A stretch of 64,000 nucleotides of DNA from Streptomyces fructofermentans. GTDB lineage: Bacteria; Actinomycetota; Actinomycetes; Streptomycetales; Streptomycetaceae. Position numbers and translations under genes: made by a program. Within the stretch, counting starts at the first letter, position 1. Each line of letters begins with the position of its first letter. This document shows, one piece after another, positions 34,183-43,199 of this stretch. Location of the stretch: contig NZ_BMWD01000024.1 in NCBI RefSeq assembly GCF_014651055.1, positions 85,485-149,484 on the forward strand, written 5' to 3'. Under the pieces are notes generated by a model. It searched no databases. It was not told the DNA's origin and saw only the letters and a list, made by a program, of their open reading frames with translations.

Positions 34183-35685
34183 GTGCGGCCGTTCGTCTAT
34201 CGGATCACCAAATACGACCCCGCCGACCGGGACGAGCGCGGTCACTACACCGGTGCCGAGGACACGGTCAGTGACCACGGGCCGGTTGAGGAGGCTTATC
34301 TGGCGGCAATCGCCGCCTTCGCGGAGGCGGCAGGCATCGATCGGCTGGAGATCCGCGAGCCACAGATCGGAGGCTTCGTCCACTTCGGCCTGGAGCCACA
34401 GGTCGACGGCTACGGCTTGACCGGCCTGTTCCCGGCCGGGCCGGCCGGGTTCCACGACGGCGCTCTGGTGCCGATCGGCGTCGGCCTGGAGCTCGTCCGG
34501 GCCATGCTTCGCGACAACGGTGCCTGGTGTCGCCTGGAGGCGGGGGGAGCGTTCACCGTGCACGTCGGCTGGGACCAGTACCTCTACATCGGCAGCAAGC
34601 TGCCCTGCGAACCCGCACTGGCCCGTACCCGCACGCTCGGCCTGTTCCCGGAACGCGTGGACGCCTCACCGTACGACTTCGCCCCCGACGACCCGGCGTA
34701 CGTGCAGCGCCCGGCCGACGCCGACTTCTGGGCCCGCCTGCACTGGACCGTCAGTACCCACCGCGCGGTGTTCCTGGAGGAGGTCGCCGTCAACGCCTCC
34801 CGGTGGCACCGCCTGACCCGCGACACCATCGAGACCGTGCGCTCCAAGCTGGCCCCACGCTCCCAGTTGGCGGTCTGGCCGGACCTTCTCACCGACGTCG
34901 ACACGGCCGTGGCCGCTCTGCCCGATGAAGGCCTCGTGGAGATCGTCTGGGAGGACGAGGACGGGCAGATCACGAGCACGGTCGTGGACGAGACCCAGTT
35001 CGAGGCAGTGACCTCCCAGCTCGCCACCGCGCGTGCTGCTGGCGTCGTATCCATGTATGCCGGTGAAGATCTCCCGCTGCTCACAGCTGTGCTGCCCGAC
35101 AGCGACGGTGTCCTGCGCGCTCGCTGGCAGACCGAGCCGACACCCAGCGACCGGGACTGGGCATTCCTGAAGACCCTGAGGCGCGGCCAGCTCGTCACCG
35201 GCACGGTGACGTCCATCGCCAGCTTCGGCGTCACCTTTGTGGACATCGGAGGCTTCACCGCGATGATCAACATCCCGGAGTTGTCCTGGCGTCCCCTCAA
35301 CCACCCGTCCGACGTCGTCAACGTCGGCCAGGAGGTCACAGCCGAGGTCCTCGGCGTCGACATGGTCCGGGAACGGGTACCGCTGTCGCTCCGAGCAGTG
35401 CAGGAAGACCCCTGGCCGCAGGTAGCGCAGAGGATCGGCGAGGTGGTCATCGGGCCGGTCACCAAGATCGTGCCGTTCGGCGTCTTCGTCCGCATCGAAG
35501 ACCGGGAGGACGGCTTCCAGGGGCTCGTGCACACCAGCGAGCTGGATGAATCGACCAGAGACGTCGCCGAGGTCGGCGACGCCCTCACTGTCAAGATCAT
35601 CGACGTCGATCTCGCGCGTCGTCGTATCGCCCTGTCACATGTCCAGGCTGGTACCTCTGGTACACAAAGTCAGCCGCGTGCCTGA
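34183..35685 (+). CDS. Protein with two C-terminal S1 RNA-binding domains
   Basis: A GTG preceded by AGGGAG opens VRPFVYRITKYDPADRDERG. The first 330 residues form one or two domains with no known function (DRLEIREPQIGGFVHFGLEP, GWDQYLYIGSKLPCEPAL, then VWPDLLTDVDTAVAAL). Two S1 domains follow, at about 343-420 (GQLVTGTVTSIASFGVTFVDI) and 425-495 (IGEVVIGPVTKIVPFGVFVRI). The protein should bind RNA or ribosomes in the cytoplasm. The N-terminal half reads like a family conserved in Streptomyces, perhaps a stress-time translation factor. It stands alone between broken genes. Confidence 0.82.
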   Translation: MRPFVYRITKYDPADRDERGHYTGAEDTVSDHGPVEEAYLAAIAAFAEAAGIDRLEIREPQIGGFVHFGLEPQVDGYGLTGLFPAGPAGFHDGALVPIGVGLELVRAMLRDNGAWCRLEAGGAFTVHVGWDQYLYIGSKLPCEPALARTRTLGLFPERVDASPYDFAPDDPAYVQRPADADFWARLHWTVSTHRAVFLEEVAVNASRWHRLTRDTIETVRSKLAPRSQLAVWPDLLTDVDTAVAALPDEGLVEIVWEDEDGQITSTVVDETQFEAVTSQLATARAAGVVSMYAGEDLPLLTAVLPDSDGVLRARWQTEPTPSDRDWAFLKTLRRGQLVTGTVTSIASFGVTFVDIGGFTAMINIPELSWRPLNHPSDVVNVGQEVTAEVLGVDMVRERVPLSLRAVQEDPWPQVAQRIGEVVIGPVTKIVPFGVFVRIEDREDGFQGLVHTSELDESTRDVAEVGDALTVKIIDVDLARRRIALSHVQAGTSGTQSQPRA

Positions 35686-35793
35686 CGACACGAGGAATCC
35701 GGTACGGGCCGAATGGAGCATGATCGCGTAGAGCAACTTTGTCGCTTCGCGGCGGCCTCAGGAGAACAGGGCCGTGTCCGCTGCTTCCCGGGC

Positions 35794-35880
35794 TTACCGC
35801 CACCAGGCGTCGAGCGCCTCGTAGATCTCCTCCCGCTTGGCAGGCAGTTCGAGCGGGCGTGGACAAGTCTCACCCCCGCG
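35794..35880 (-). pseudogene. C-terminal scrap of a lost gene
   Basis: On the minus strand RPLELPAKREEIYEALDAWWR ends at a TAA (35794-35796). The amphipathic, protein-like sequence has no start and no longer frame upstream. It is probably the last 25 codons of a deleted gene, but the family cannot be named. Confidence 0.3.
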
Positions 35881-35900
35881 CGGCACGGATGAGGGGTCTG

Positions 35901-35935
35901 GTGCAGGGTCTGGCGTCGTTCACCAGACCCTGCAC
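35901..35935. terminator. 13-bp perfect hairpin terminator
   Basis: GTGCAGGGTCTGG (35901-35913) pairs perfectly with 35923-35935 around a 9-base loop. It starts one base past the stop of the leftward gene at 35936, which argues that gene is real. It can also end rightward transcription from the S1 gene. Confidence 0.75.
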
Positions 35936-36265
35936 TCAGCCTGAGGCGCCTTCCAGCGGAAGGTGGTCCCGGAAGCACTGCGAATCCAACCACTCCTCCT
36001 TCACGAACAGCGGACGTATCAGGCGCGCTGCACCGACCTGCTGCGAGCGCAGAAGAACCGCGAGATCAGTCAGGGAAAGCGAGTCGTCAGGCGTGTAGAG
36101 CACCCATTTCCCATGCTCCGCAGCGTGATCCAGCAGGAACTGCTGCCCCTGCTCCGGATCACTTCCCGCCAACGGGAAGCCAGACAGAAGGACCTGCGGA
36201 CCTAGGACGCGTACGACGCATCCGGCCGGCTCAGCGGGCTCCCGGGCCGCCGGCACCGCCGGCAC
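35936..36265 (-). CDS. Small protein of unknown function
   Basis: The frame reads VVRVLGPQVLLSGFPLAG, then FLLDHAAEHGKWVLYTPDD, DLAVLLRSQQVGAARLIRPL and FVKEEWLDSQCFRD. The sequence is well mixed and followed at once by a strong terminator. The start is uncertain: the GTG at 36265 begins with low-complexity residues next to a tandem repeat, and the true start may be further in. No family is recognised. Confidence 0.5.
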   Translation of the reverse strand: MPAVPAAREPAEPAGCVVRVLGPQVLLSGFPLAGSDPEQGQQFLLDHAAEHGKWVLYTPDDSLSLTDLAVLLRSQQVGAARLIRPLFVKEEWLDSQCFRDHLPLEGASG

Positions 36266-36270
36266 CGTCG

Positions 36271-36318
36271 CGCCGTCACGCCGTCACGCCGTCACGCCGT
36301 CACGCCGTCACGCCGTCA
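36271..36318. repeat. Tandem repeat, 6 copies of CGCCGTCA
   Basis: Six exact 8-base units lie end to end between the small leftward gene and the YihY-type gene. Repeat number at such arrays usually varies between strains. No secondary structure is implied by the unit itself. Confidence 0.95.
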
Positions 36319-36464
36319 CGGCAGAACTCCGCCGGCCGAACAGCCGATCGCGGCGTCGGGACCGCCGGCCGCAGGTCCGCCCGGCCGCTCCGTCGACCGT
36401 CCCGATGGCCGTCGAGCGTTCCGCGCCCGGCGCCGGATCGCGTGCCACGTTCCGTACGCCTCGC

Positions 36465-37421
36465 TCAGCAGGCCTTCTCCACCCTGAGGTGGCGCGCTTC
36501 CCTGAGCGCCCGCAGTTCGGCGGTGAACTGGGCGCCCGCCAGCAGCGCGAGGTTGGACAGCCACAGCCAGATGAGGAAGACGACCACGCCGGCGAGCGAG
36601 CCGTACACCTCGCTGTAGGTGCTGAGCGAGGAGGCGTACAGCGCGAACCCGGCCGACGTGACCAGCCACAGGCCGGCGGCGAGGACACCGCCGGGCAGGC
36701 TGTGGCGGCGCCGGCGGGCGGGCGGCGGGCCGGTGTGGAAAACGACCACGACCAGCAGGGTGACGAGGGCGACCAGGACGGGCCACTTCAGCACGCTCCA
36801 CACCACGGCGGCGGTGTGGCCGAGTCCGACGAGGCCGCCGATGGCCTCGGCCAGCGGGCCCGTCAGCAGCAGCGTCGCCGCGCTGATGACGAGCAGGACG
36901 AGCAGGGCCACAGCGGTGAACAGGAGCCGGTGGGCGGTCCGCAGGGCCGAGCGGTGGTCCTCTACGCCGTGCATGCGGTGCAGCGCGCGGCGGCAGACGG
37001 CCAGGTAGTTGGAGGCCGACCACAGGGCGCTGCCCGAGCCCGCGACGAGCACGGTCCACGCCGCGGAGCGCTCGCGCAGCATGCCCTCCAGGACGTGGTG
37101 GAGCTGGGCCGAGGACTCCCCGGGGGCGTAGGCCGTCACATGCTCCGCGAAGCCCTCGGCGGTGTCCGGGCTGATCAGGCCGAAGGCGGTCACCGTGACG
37201 AGCATGGCCGGGAGGAGCGCCAGGATGGAGTAGTAGGTGAGGGCCGCGGCCCAGTCGGAGACGTCGTCGTTCCACATCGACACGGGGGTGCGGCGCAGCG
37301 CGACGGCCCATTCGGAGCGGGGCCCGGGAGCGGCACGGCGGCCGGTGCCCGGGCCCGCGGAGGGGCCGACCGACGCGTGTCCGAGGCCCCGGGGGCGTCC
37401 GGCGGCGGGTTCAGCCGACAT
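36465..37421 (-). CDS. YihY/BrkB-family membrane protein
   Basis: The 318-residue protein has a disordered Pro/Gly-rich N-terminus and then six membrane helices with family hallmarks: VSDWAAALTYYSILALLPAML, SGSALWSASNYLAVCRRAL, PVLVALVTLLVVVVFHTGP and the ending GVVVFLIWLWLSNLALLAGAQFTAEL. The family was once called RNase BN but is now regarded as a membrane protein of unclear transport or barrier role. GGGGGAGG lies about 7 bases before the ATG at 37421, which decides the start. Confidence 0.9.
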   Translation of the reverse strand: MSAEPAAGRPRGLGHASVGPSAGPGTGRRAAPGPRSEWAVALRRTPVSMWNDDVSDWAAALTYYSILALLPAMLVTVTAFGLISPDTAEGFAEHVTAYAPGESSAQLHHVLEGMLRERSAAWTVLVAGSGSALWSASNYLAVCRRALHRMHGVEDHRSALRTAHRLLFTAVALLVLLVISAATLLLTGPLAEAIGGLVGLGHTAAVVWSVLKWPVLVALVTLLVVVVFHTGPPPARRRRHSLPGGVLAAGLWLVTSAGFALYASSLSTYSEVYGSLAGVVVFLIWLWLSNLALLAGAQFTAELRALREARHLRVEKAC

Positions 37422-37841
37422 GGGTGGCCTCCCCCGGCCGTGCGCAGGGGCGCACATGCCTGAGGTGGGTACCGCGCTGCGGCGGGGGTGTCATCCGGTT
37501 CTCCACTCGAAGAGCGATCTGTTCACCGTTCGCCTCTCACCGGCGGACGTACCTGGTCACGGCGGGGGGAATGCCCGCCCCGAGCCGTTGTCACTCCGCC
37601 CGCGTACCGGTGAATGCCTCCTTCTCGTGCTCCCGCGCTCCGCGTTCCGCGCGGGTCCCTGCCGGGACCGGGCGTCGCGAAGTCGCTCCTGTGGTGCGGA
37701 TTCCCGGACTTTCCCCGGAAACTCCTCTTCGCGGGCGTCCGTGTGCGGCGTCACGGGCTCGCGGCGCGGCCGAGCGGTACGCGGCCTCCGTCGGGGAGGC
37801 GGCGTGGGGACGGGTGATCGGGCCGGCGGCGGAAGTCCGCC
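37422..37841. other. Intergenic region without recognised gene
   Basis: These 420 bases separate the YihY-type gene from the toxin gene, both read leftward. No gene is supported. The promoter of the YihY gene should lie near 37430-37520. Confidence 0.4.
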
Positions 37842-38219
37842 TCACACTCTCCAGGACCGCAGCCGGTCGGCGACGTCCCGGACCTCCGCACGCGTGTCGC
37901 GGATCGTGCGCACCAGGTCGGACAGCGCGCCGTAGGGAGGGTCCATGCCCTCGCCCGACTGGTCCATGTACTGGGCGGCGACGAACGCGGCGTACAGGCT
38001 GTTGCGGTGCGGCAGCGGCTCCAGCCGCACGATGGTGTGCATCAGGGCGGCGGCGCGCCAGGCGGGGTCCGGGTCCGCCGCCGCGAGCGTCGGCAGTCTC
38101 GTCCGGTGCCGTGCGACGGCGGCGACGAGCGCCGAGTAGTCCGCGACGGACATGTCCTCCTGGCCCAGGGCGACCTCCTGGACGTCGAGCAGCCAGGACA
38201 CGTCGACGTGGAAGACCAT
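37842..38219 (-). CDS. Fic/Doc-like toxin of a toxin-antitoxin pair
   Basis: The 125-residue protein begins MVFHVDVSWLLDVQEVALG and contains YSALVAAVARHRTRLPTLAA, then PLPHRNSLYAAFVAAQYMDQ and LVRTIRDTRAEVRDVADRLR. Size, helical pattern and position after an antitoxin fit the actinobacterial Doc-like toxins. The normal Fic motif HPFxDGN is reduced to LPHRNS, so AMP or phosphate transfer by the usual mechanism is doubtful. Its ATG overlaps the antitoxin stop by one base (TGATG), giving coupled translation. Confidence 0.75.
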   Translation of the reverse strand: MVFHVDVSWLLDVQEVALGQEDMSVADYSALVAAVARHRTRLPTLAAADPDPAWRAAALMHTIVRLEPLPHRNSLYAAFVAAQYMDQSGEGMDPPYGALSDLVRTIRDTRAEVRDVADRLRSWRV

Positions 38220-38458
38220 CAGGCGGCCGCGGACCCGCCGTGGCGCTCGGACGGCGGCACCTCGTCGGGGAAGGCGTCGTCGAACTCGCCGCGCAGCCGG
38301 TCGGCCCACGCGGCGGCGCCCGACACGAACTGGCGCCGCTGCATCTCGCGGACACCGAGGTCGTGCAGGTACTGCTTGAGGCTCTTGCCCTCGGCCGCGG
38401 CCGCGGCCCGCACGCCTTCGAGCTCCTCGTCCGTGAACGACACGTTCAGTGATGGCAT
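38219..38458 (-). CDS. Ribbon-helix-helix antitoxin
   Basis: The 79-residue protein starts MPSLNVSFTDEELEGVRAAA, the beta strand and first helix of a ribbon-helix-helix DNA-binding domain, followed by GKSLKQYLHDLGVREM. The acidic C-terminal part (WADRLRGEFDDAFPDEVPPS) would wrap the toxin. It is encoded first in the pair, as usual, and probably represses its own promoter through the repeat at 38467-38483. Confidence 0.82.
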   Translation of the reverse strand: MPSLNVSFTDEELEGVRAAAAAEGKSLKQYLHDLGVREMQRRQFVSGAAAWADRLRGEFDDAFPDEVPPSERHGGSAAA

Positions 38459-38466
38459 GCCTCGAG

Positions 38467-38483
38467 GGTACCTAGTTGGTACC
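38467..38483 (-). promoter_or_regulatory. Antitoxin operator candidate
   Basis: Two GGTACC palindromes separated by TAGTT lie 9 bases upstream of the antitoxin ATG. The short distance implies a very short leader, and a bound antitoxin dimer pair would cover the -10 region. No strong ribosome binding site fits in the remaining space. Confidence 0.55.
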
Positions 38484-38552
38484 GGCGAGGCGAGCGGGAT
38501 GCGCGATCCGTCTCCGGGCCCACCGGCGGGGGCACGCACACCCGCCGGGCCG

Positions 38553-39821
38553 TCAGTCGCGCAGCAGGCGGCGGGCCGTGAGCGCGAGGCTGAACTCGAC
38601 CATGTCGGCCGGGCGGGCCAGGGAGCGTCCGGTCAGCTGCTCGCAGCGCTTCAGCCGGTTCAGGACCGTGTTGCGGTGGCAGTACAGGCGGACGCTCGCC
38701 CGCTGCGCCGATCCGTCGCAGTCGAGCCACACCTCCAGGGTGTCGAGCAGGATGTCCCGGTCGGACGGCTCGAGGCGCAGCAGCGGGCCCAGCACCTCCG
38801 CCGCGAGGGCCCTGCCCAGTTCGGGGCAGGACATGACCATGGCCGCCGGGAGCTGCTCCGTCAGCCGTACGGTGCCTCCGCCGTCCGGGCAGATGCTCAG
38901 GGCCATGTCCGCCAGCCTCCGGGCGTCCCCCACCGCGGCCAGCCCCACCACGACGGGGCCGATGCCGACCCGCGCGCCCGCCGGGCTGCACAGCCGCACG
39001 GCGGGCTCGGGCAGGTCCTCGTCGCCGACCAGGACGATGCCGTGGTCGACGTCGACCCCGGTGTGCCAGTGCACCCGCACGTCGCCGGGCACGACCGCGG
39101 CCCGGGTGGACGCGCCGCCCGCCTGCCGGCCCGTCCCGACCGCGACCACCGCGTACCGGCCCTGCTCGGGCAGGTCGAGCGCGGCGGCCGTCTCGGCCAC
39201 GTCGGCGATGCGGCTCGTCCCGTCGAGCAGGGCGGCGGTGAGCAGGCGCACCCGGTGCTCCTGCCGCCAGGCCTGCTGCCGCTCCACCTTCCGGTAGGCC
39301 TCCGCCACGAGGGTGCAGTGCTCGTCGACGAAGTTCCACACGTCGGCCGCGACGTGCACGAGCAGCCGCACGTCCTCCGGCGCGGTACGGGACGTCTCCT
39401 CGACCAGCACCTGCCAGATCAGCGAACCGCCGAGCCGGAAGGCGTGCAGGAGCGCGTCCAGCGGCAGCCCCTGCTCGGCACGCGAGGCGCCGATCCGCCA
39501 GGAGCAGCGCAGCGCCTCGTCGCGGGCGTTGCGCGGGTCGAGGAGCGAACTCACGCTGTGGCGCAGCGAACGGTGCACCTCCTGCCAGGTCGCCGCGGGC
39601 TCGCTCTCCAGGGTGGCGCGGTACGCGGGCTCCCGTTCGCGCAGCACCGCCACCAGGCGGTCGGTGAGCTCGGGCAGGTTGTTGAGGAGCACCCGGGCGG
39701 ACCGGTGGAGCACGCGCAGGGCGTCGGCGTCGACCAGGGACCGCCCTCGCAGACCGTGCGTCGGCACGACAGTCGGCGGTCCGTGCTTCACCGCAACTCG
39801 CGACCGTACGGCGTGATGCAT
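38553..39821 (-). CDS. PucR/CdaR-type transcriptional regulator
   Basis: The 422-residue protein has a helical N-terminal domain (LLNNLPELTDRLVAVLRERE, then WRIGASRAEQGLPLDALLHAFRLGG), a GGDEF-like middle (RYAVVAVGTG...RVGIGPVVVG) and the C-terminal PucR helix-turn-helix (LDTLEVWLDCDGSAQRASVR, LYCHRNTVLNRLKRCEQLTG). GGGAGAACGTG precedes the ATG at 39821. Such regulators often act on purine, amino acid or pigment genes; no clear target is adjacent. It ends 94 bases before the toxin-antitoxin pair. Confidence 0.88.
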   Translation of the reverse strand: MHHAVRSRVAVKHGPPTVVPTHGLRGRSLVDADALRVLHRSARVLLNNLPELTDRLVAVLREREPAYRATLESEPAATWQEVHRSLRHSVSSLLDPRNARDEALRCSWRIGASRAEQGLPLDALLHAFRLGGSLIWQVLVEETSRTAPEDVRLLVHVAADVWNFVDEHCTLVAEAYRKVERQQAWRQEHRVRLLTAALLDGTSRIADVAETAAALDLPEQGRYAVVAVGTGRQAGGASTRAAVVPGDVRVHWHTGVDVDHGIVLVGDEDLPEPAVRLCSPAGARVGIGPVVVGLAAVGDARRLADMALSICPDGGGTVRLTEQLPAAMVMSCPELGRALAAEVLGPLLRLEPSDRDILLDTLEVWLDCDGSAQRASVRLYCHRNTVLNRLKRCEQLTGRSLARPADMVEFSLALTARRLLRD

Positions 39822-39962
39822 CACGTTCTCCCGGGGCGTCGGCTCCGTGGCGGCGCTCTCACGTCGGACCCTGCGCACGGCCGCTGGGCGGCCGCAGGTC
39901 CTCATGGTGATCGGCACCGGTCCCGTCCTGCCCCGTAGAATGACATACCGTCCGGTCGGTCC

Positions 39963-42900
39963 CTAGAGCTGTGCACCGTTCTTTTCCGCCTGTTCGACCA
40001 TCCGCGACAGTTCGACGCGGGAGCGGACGCCGAGTACGGCGAAGACCTTCCGCAGGTGATAGTCGACCGTGCGGGGGCTGACGGACAGGTACAGGGCCAC
40101 CTCCCGGTTCGTCGCTCCCTCGGCCACACAGCGCGCGATCCGCAGCTGCTGCGGGGTGAGACCTTCCAGCTCGCCGGCGCTCGGCGCGGCCGGCGCCGCC
40201 CCGTTCGCCCGCAGTTCGGCACGCGCCTGGTCCGCCCAGATGCGGGCGCCGCAGCGCTCGAAGGCGACCAGCGCGTCCCGCAGGCACGCGCGCGCCTCCC
40301 GGAGCCGGCGCCGCCTGCGCAGCCACTTGCCGTACAGGAGCCGCGTACGGGCCTGTTCGAAGTCGCCGCCGGCCCGCGCGTGCAGGACGAGGGCGCTCTC
40401 GTACAGGGCGTCGGCCCGGTCCGCGTCGGCCACCAGGGCCCGGCACCGGGCGAGCTGCGCCGGTGCCTGCGTGTCGGCGCCGAAGCGGGCCCACAGCGCG
40501 AACTCGTCCACGACGGCCGAGGCGTGGTCCCGCTGCCCGGCGAGCACGGCGGCCTCCACGTAGCACGGCATGGCCAGCATGCGTACGGCGAAGTGGCCGC
40601 CGTCCGGGCCGGGCCGCACGAGCGGGCCGAGCCTGGCGGCCGCCTCGGAGGGCCGGCCGCGCCCCAGTTCGGCGCGGGCCAGGGCCCATTCGGCGAGCGT
40701 CGCGGCCTGCAGGAGCCCATGGCGCCGTGCCGTCGCGAGCGCGGCCGCCGCGTGGTGCGCCACCAGGTCGGGCTCGTCGGCGATCGAGGCCGTGAGGGCC
40801 AGCACTGCGTGGTGGTGCGCCGCCACGTTGCTCTGCCCGTACAGGTGCGCGGTACGCAGCCCCTCCTCGGCGTGCGCCCTGGCCCGCGCGTGCCGGCCCG
40901 TCCTCAACTCGGCGTAGGCCAGCAGTTCCAGGGCCCGCGGCACGGAGGCCGTGGGCCCCACGGAGCGGGCCGCGGCGAGCGTCCGCGCGCCGATCCGGCA
41001 CGCCGCGGGCACCTCCCCCAGCAGGAGGGCCGCGGCGCCGGACCACAGCAGGCGCTCGGGCGCGTCCTCCTCCCAGGCGTGCTCCACAACCCTCCGCAGC
41101 CACGGGACGGCCCGGACGAAGTCCCGTTCCAGCATGGCCCGCATGCCGTTCAGGTAGTCCCGCGGCAGCGACGGCCCGGCCGCGCGGGCACCCTGCGCGG
41201 GGGCGTCCGGCCGTACGGCGGTACGGTGCGCGACCGTGGCGAGCGCGGCGCCGGCGGGAGCGGGCGCCCGTTCCACGACCGCGGGCACCCGCACCGGCAC
41301 GACCGTGCGGTCCGCCGCGTTCAGGGCGCGCAGGCACGCCACGGCGTCGCCCGTGGCCCAGGCTGCCTCCGCGGCGGCGAGGCCCGCGAGCAGGGCGCGC
41401 GCCGGATCGTCGGGGGCCAGCAGGGACCGGGCGAGGAGCAGCGTCTCCCCGGCGTCGTCGGCGGGGCCGTCACGCAGCGCCAGAATGCCCCGGACCCATG
41501 CGGACCGGCCCCGGACGACGGCCGGGGCCGCGGTGTGCCGGGCCCTGCCGACCAGGTGCCTGGCCTCCCGCGCCCGGCCCGCGAGCAGCGCCTGCTCGGC
41601 CGCCGCCGTCAGGTGGCCCACCCGCTCGGGCCCGTCGGCCGTCAGTTCCGCCGCCCGTGCGTAAGCCGCCGAACGCTGTCGGCGGGAGGCGGGAACGGAC
41701 GGGTCCGACGCGGCTGCGGACAACCGCCCGGCGATCGGCGGGGCGTATCCGGCGACGGACCAGGCCCGGTGCAGCAGGGCGACGAGCCCGTGCCCCTCGC
41801 GCTCCAGGACGTGGGCCAGTGCCCCGTGGGCCGCGCGCCGCCGGTCGGGGCGGGCGCAGGCGTGGACGGCCCTGCGGAGCACCGGGCTGGTGAACCGGAA
41901 CCGGCCGTCGGACATGACCAGGACGTCCGGGATGCCGTCCCGGGCCGGCGCGTCCTGCGCGCGGCCGAACCGCGCGGCGGCCCCGAGGACGAGTTCGATG
42001 TCCGCGCCGCCGCCCTCGGGATCGTGCTCGTGCGCGGCCGCCACCAGCAGCAGGAGGTCGGCGGCGCCCGCGGTGAGCCCCGACAGGTGGGCGCCGGCCA
42101 CCGTCCGCAGCGTCTCGGCGTCGGCCAGCGGCCCGGGCAGTCCCCGCTCGCCGGACAGTTCGGCGGGCGACAGCCGGTCCACCAGTGCGCGCAGCAGCGC
42201 CGGATTGCCCTCGGCCTCCTCCAGCAGCTCCCGGCGGACGGCCGGGTCGACGGGTCCTGTGGACGTGTCGTCGAGGAGCGCGTCCGCGGAGGCCGGGTCC
42301 AGCGGCGCGAGCGGGAGATGGGGCAGGGCCGCGAAGTCGGGGTCGGCGGCGTGCTGCCTGGCGACCGTGAGGACCAGCCGTACCGGTCCGGCCGCGTGCA
42401 GTCGCCGGGCCGCGAAGCCGAGCGCGGCGCGCGAGGGCGGGTCCCACAGGTGGGCGTCGTCGACGCAGACGAGCAGAGGAGAGCCCGCGGCGGCGACGGT
42501 CAGCAGCCGGAGCAGCCACTGGGGGGTCGTCCCGGGCTCCGGGACACCGACGGCTCCCGTGCCCGGCAGGCCGCCCGCGGCGCACCGCAGCGCGTGCGCG
42601 CCGCTCCGGGGCAGTCCGGACTCCGCGCGACTGGCCCGGACGTACAGCACCGGCCCGGCGTCGAAGGACCGGACCGCCCATTCGGCCAGGGCCGTCCGGC
42701 CGAGGCCCGGATCCCCGGACAGTACGAGCACGGGGGTGCTCGCACCGGGCCGGCGGGCGATGTCCGCGGCCCGGAACGGGATGTCCGCACCGGCCCGGGC
42801 CGCGGGGTCCGCACCGGCCCGGGCCGCGGGGTCCGCGCCGGGCCGGGCCGCGGAGTCCGGCCCGCGGCCGTCACGGGCGGTCGCACCGGGCAGGTCCAAC

Positions 42901-42977
42901 ACGGCTGTCAGGGCGGCCAGTTCGGCGTCACGGCCGTGCAGTGGGGGAGACTGGCGCACGTTCGTCCGTCCGGTCAT
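39963..42977 (-). CDS. LuxR-family LAL regulator with altered Walker A
   Basis: This 1004-residue protein has an N-terminal ATPase region in which the Walker A motif reads SGDPGLGRTAL, with Arg in place of the nucleotide-binding Lys. The Walker B motif LLVCVDDAHLWD is intact. Before it lies a repeated linker (PGADPAARAGADPAARAGAD, residues about 46-65). A long helical middle follows, then the C-terminal LuxR helix-turn-helix (GLTPQQLRIARCVAEGATNREVA, SPRTVDYHLRKVFAVLGV). ATP binding may be weak or lost. The ribosome binding site is poor (AGGTGG close to the ATG). Confidence 0.9.
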   Translation of the reverse strand: MTGRTNVRQSPPLHGRDAELAALTAVLDLPGATARDGRGPDSAARPGADPAARAGADPAARAGADIPFRAADIARRPGASTPVLVLSGDPGLGRTALAEWAVRSFDAGPVLYVRASRAESGLPRSGAHALRCAAGGLPGTGAVGVPEPGTTPQWLLRLLTVAAAGSPLLVCVDDAHLWDPPSRAALGFAARRLHAAGPVRLVLTVARQHAADPDFAALPHLPLAPLDPASADALLDDTSTGPVDPAVRRELLEEAEGNPALLRALVDRLSPAELSGERGLPGPLADAETLRTVAGAHLSGLTAGAADLLLLVAAAHEHDPEGGGADIELVLGAAARFGRAQDAPARDGIPDVLVMSDGRFRFTSPVLRRAVHACARPDRRRAAHGALAHVLEREGHGLVALLHRAWSVAGYAPPIAGRLSAAASDPSVPASRRQRSAAYARAAELTADGPERVGHLTAAAEQALLAGRAREARHLVGRARHTAAPAVVRGRSAWVRGILALRDGPADDAGETLLLARSLLAPDDPARALLAGLAAAEAAWATGDAVACLRALNAADRTVVPVRVPAVVERAPAPAGAALATVAHRTAVRPDAPAQGARAAGPSLPRDYLNGMRAMLERDFVRAVPWLRRVVEHAWEEDAPERLLWSGAAALLLGEVPAACRIGARTLAAARSVGPTASVPRALELLAYAELRTGRHARARAHAEEGLRTAHLYGQSNVAAHHHAVLALTASIADEPDLVAHHAAAALATARRHGLLQAATLAEWALARAELGRGRPSEAAARLGPLVRPGPDGGHFAVRMLAMPCYVEAAVLAGQRDHASAVVDEFALWARFGADTQAPAQLARCRALVADADRADALYESALVLHARAGGDFEQARTRLLYGKWLRRRRRLREARACLRDALVAFERCGARIWADQARAELRANGAAPAAPSAGELEGLTPQQLRIARCVAEGATNREVALYLSVSPRTVDYHLRKVFAVLGVRSRVELSRMVEQAEKNGAQL

Positions 42978-43141
42978 CCACCTGACGTTACGGTCGCGTG
43001 CCAGGGGCCGGAAGCAGCCCGTCCGTCCACGGCTGTTGCCTCGTCAACCTCTCCCACCTGCGCCGACACAGTCCCGGCCGGGTTCCTCGCGTGTGGCCCT
43101 GCCCAGCGGCGGCACGGCAGGTCTGTGCGCCCGCACAGCGC

Positions 43142-43178
43142 CGGTGGGCGGCCGCGTTCCGCACGCGACCGCCCACCG
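43142..43178 (-). terminator. Strong hairpin after the polyester hydrolase gene
   Basis: Ten pairs (43142-43151 with 43069 onward read as 43169-43178), one mismatch and five further pairs enclose a 5-base loop. It lies 22 bases beyond the hydrolase stop. Confidence 0.7.
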
Positions 43179-43199
43179 ACAGCTCATGCCGTACCGATG

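Noticed and set aside
36271..36318. Possible CRISPR array
   Set aside because: The units are 8 bases long and directly adjacent, without spacers.
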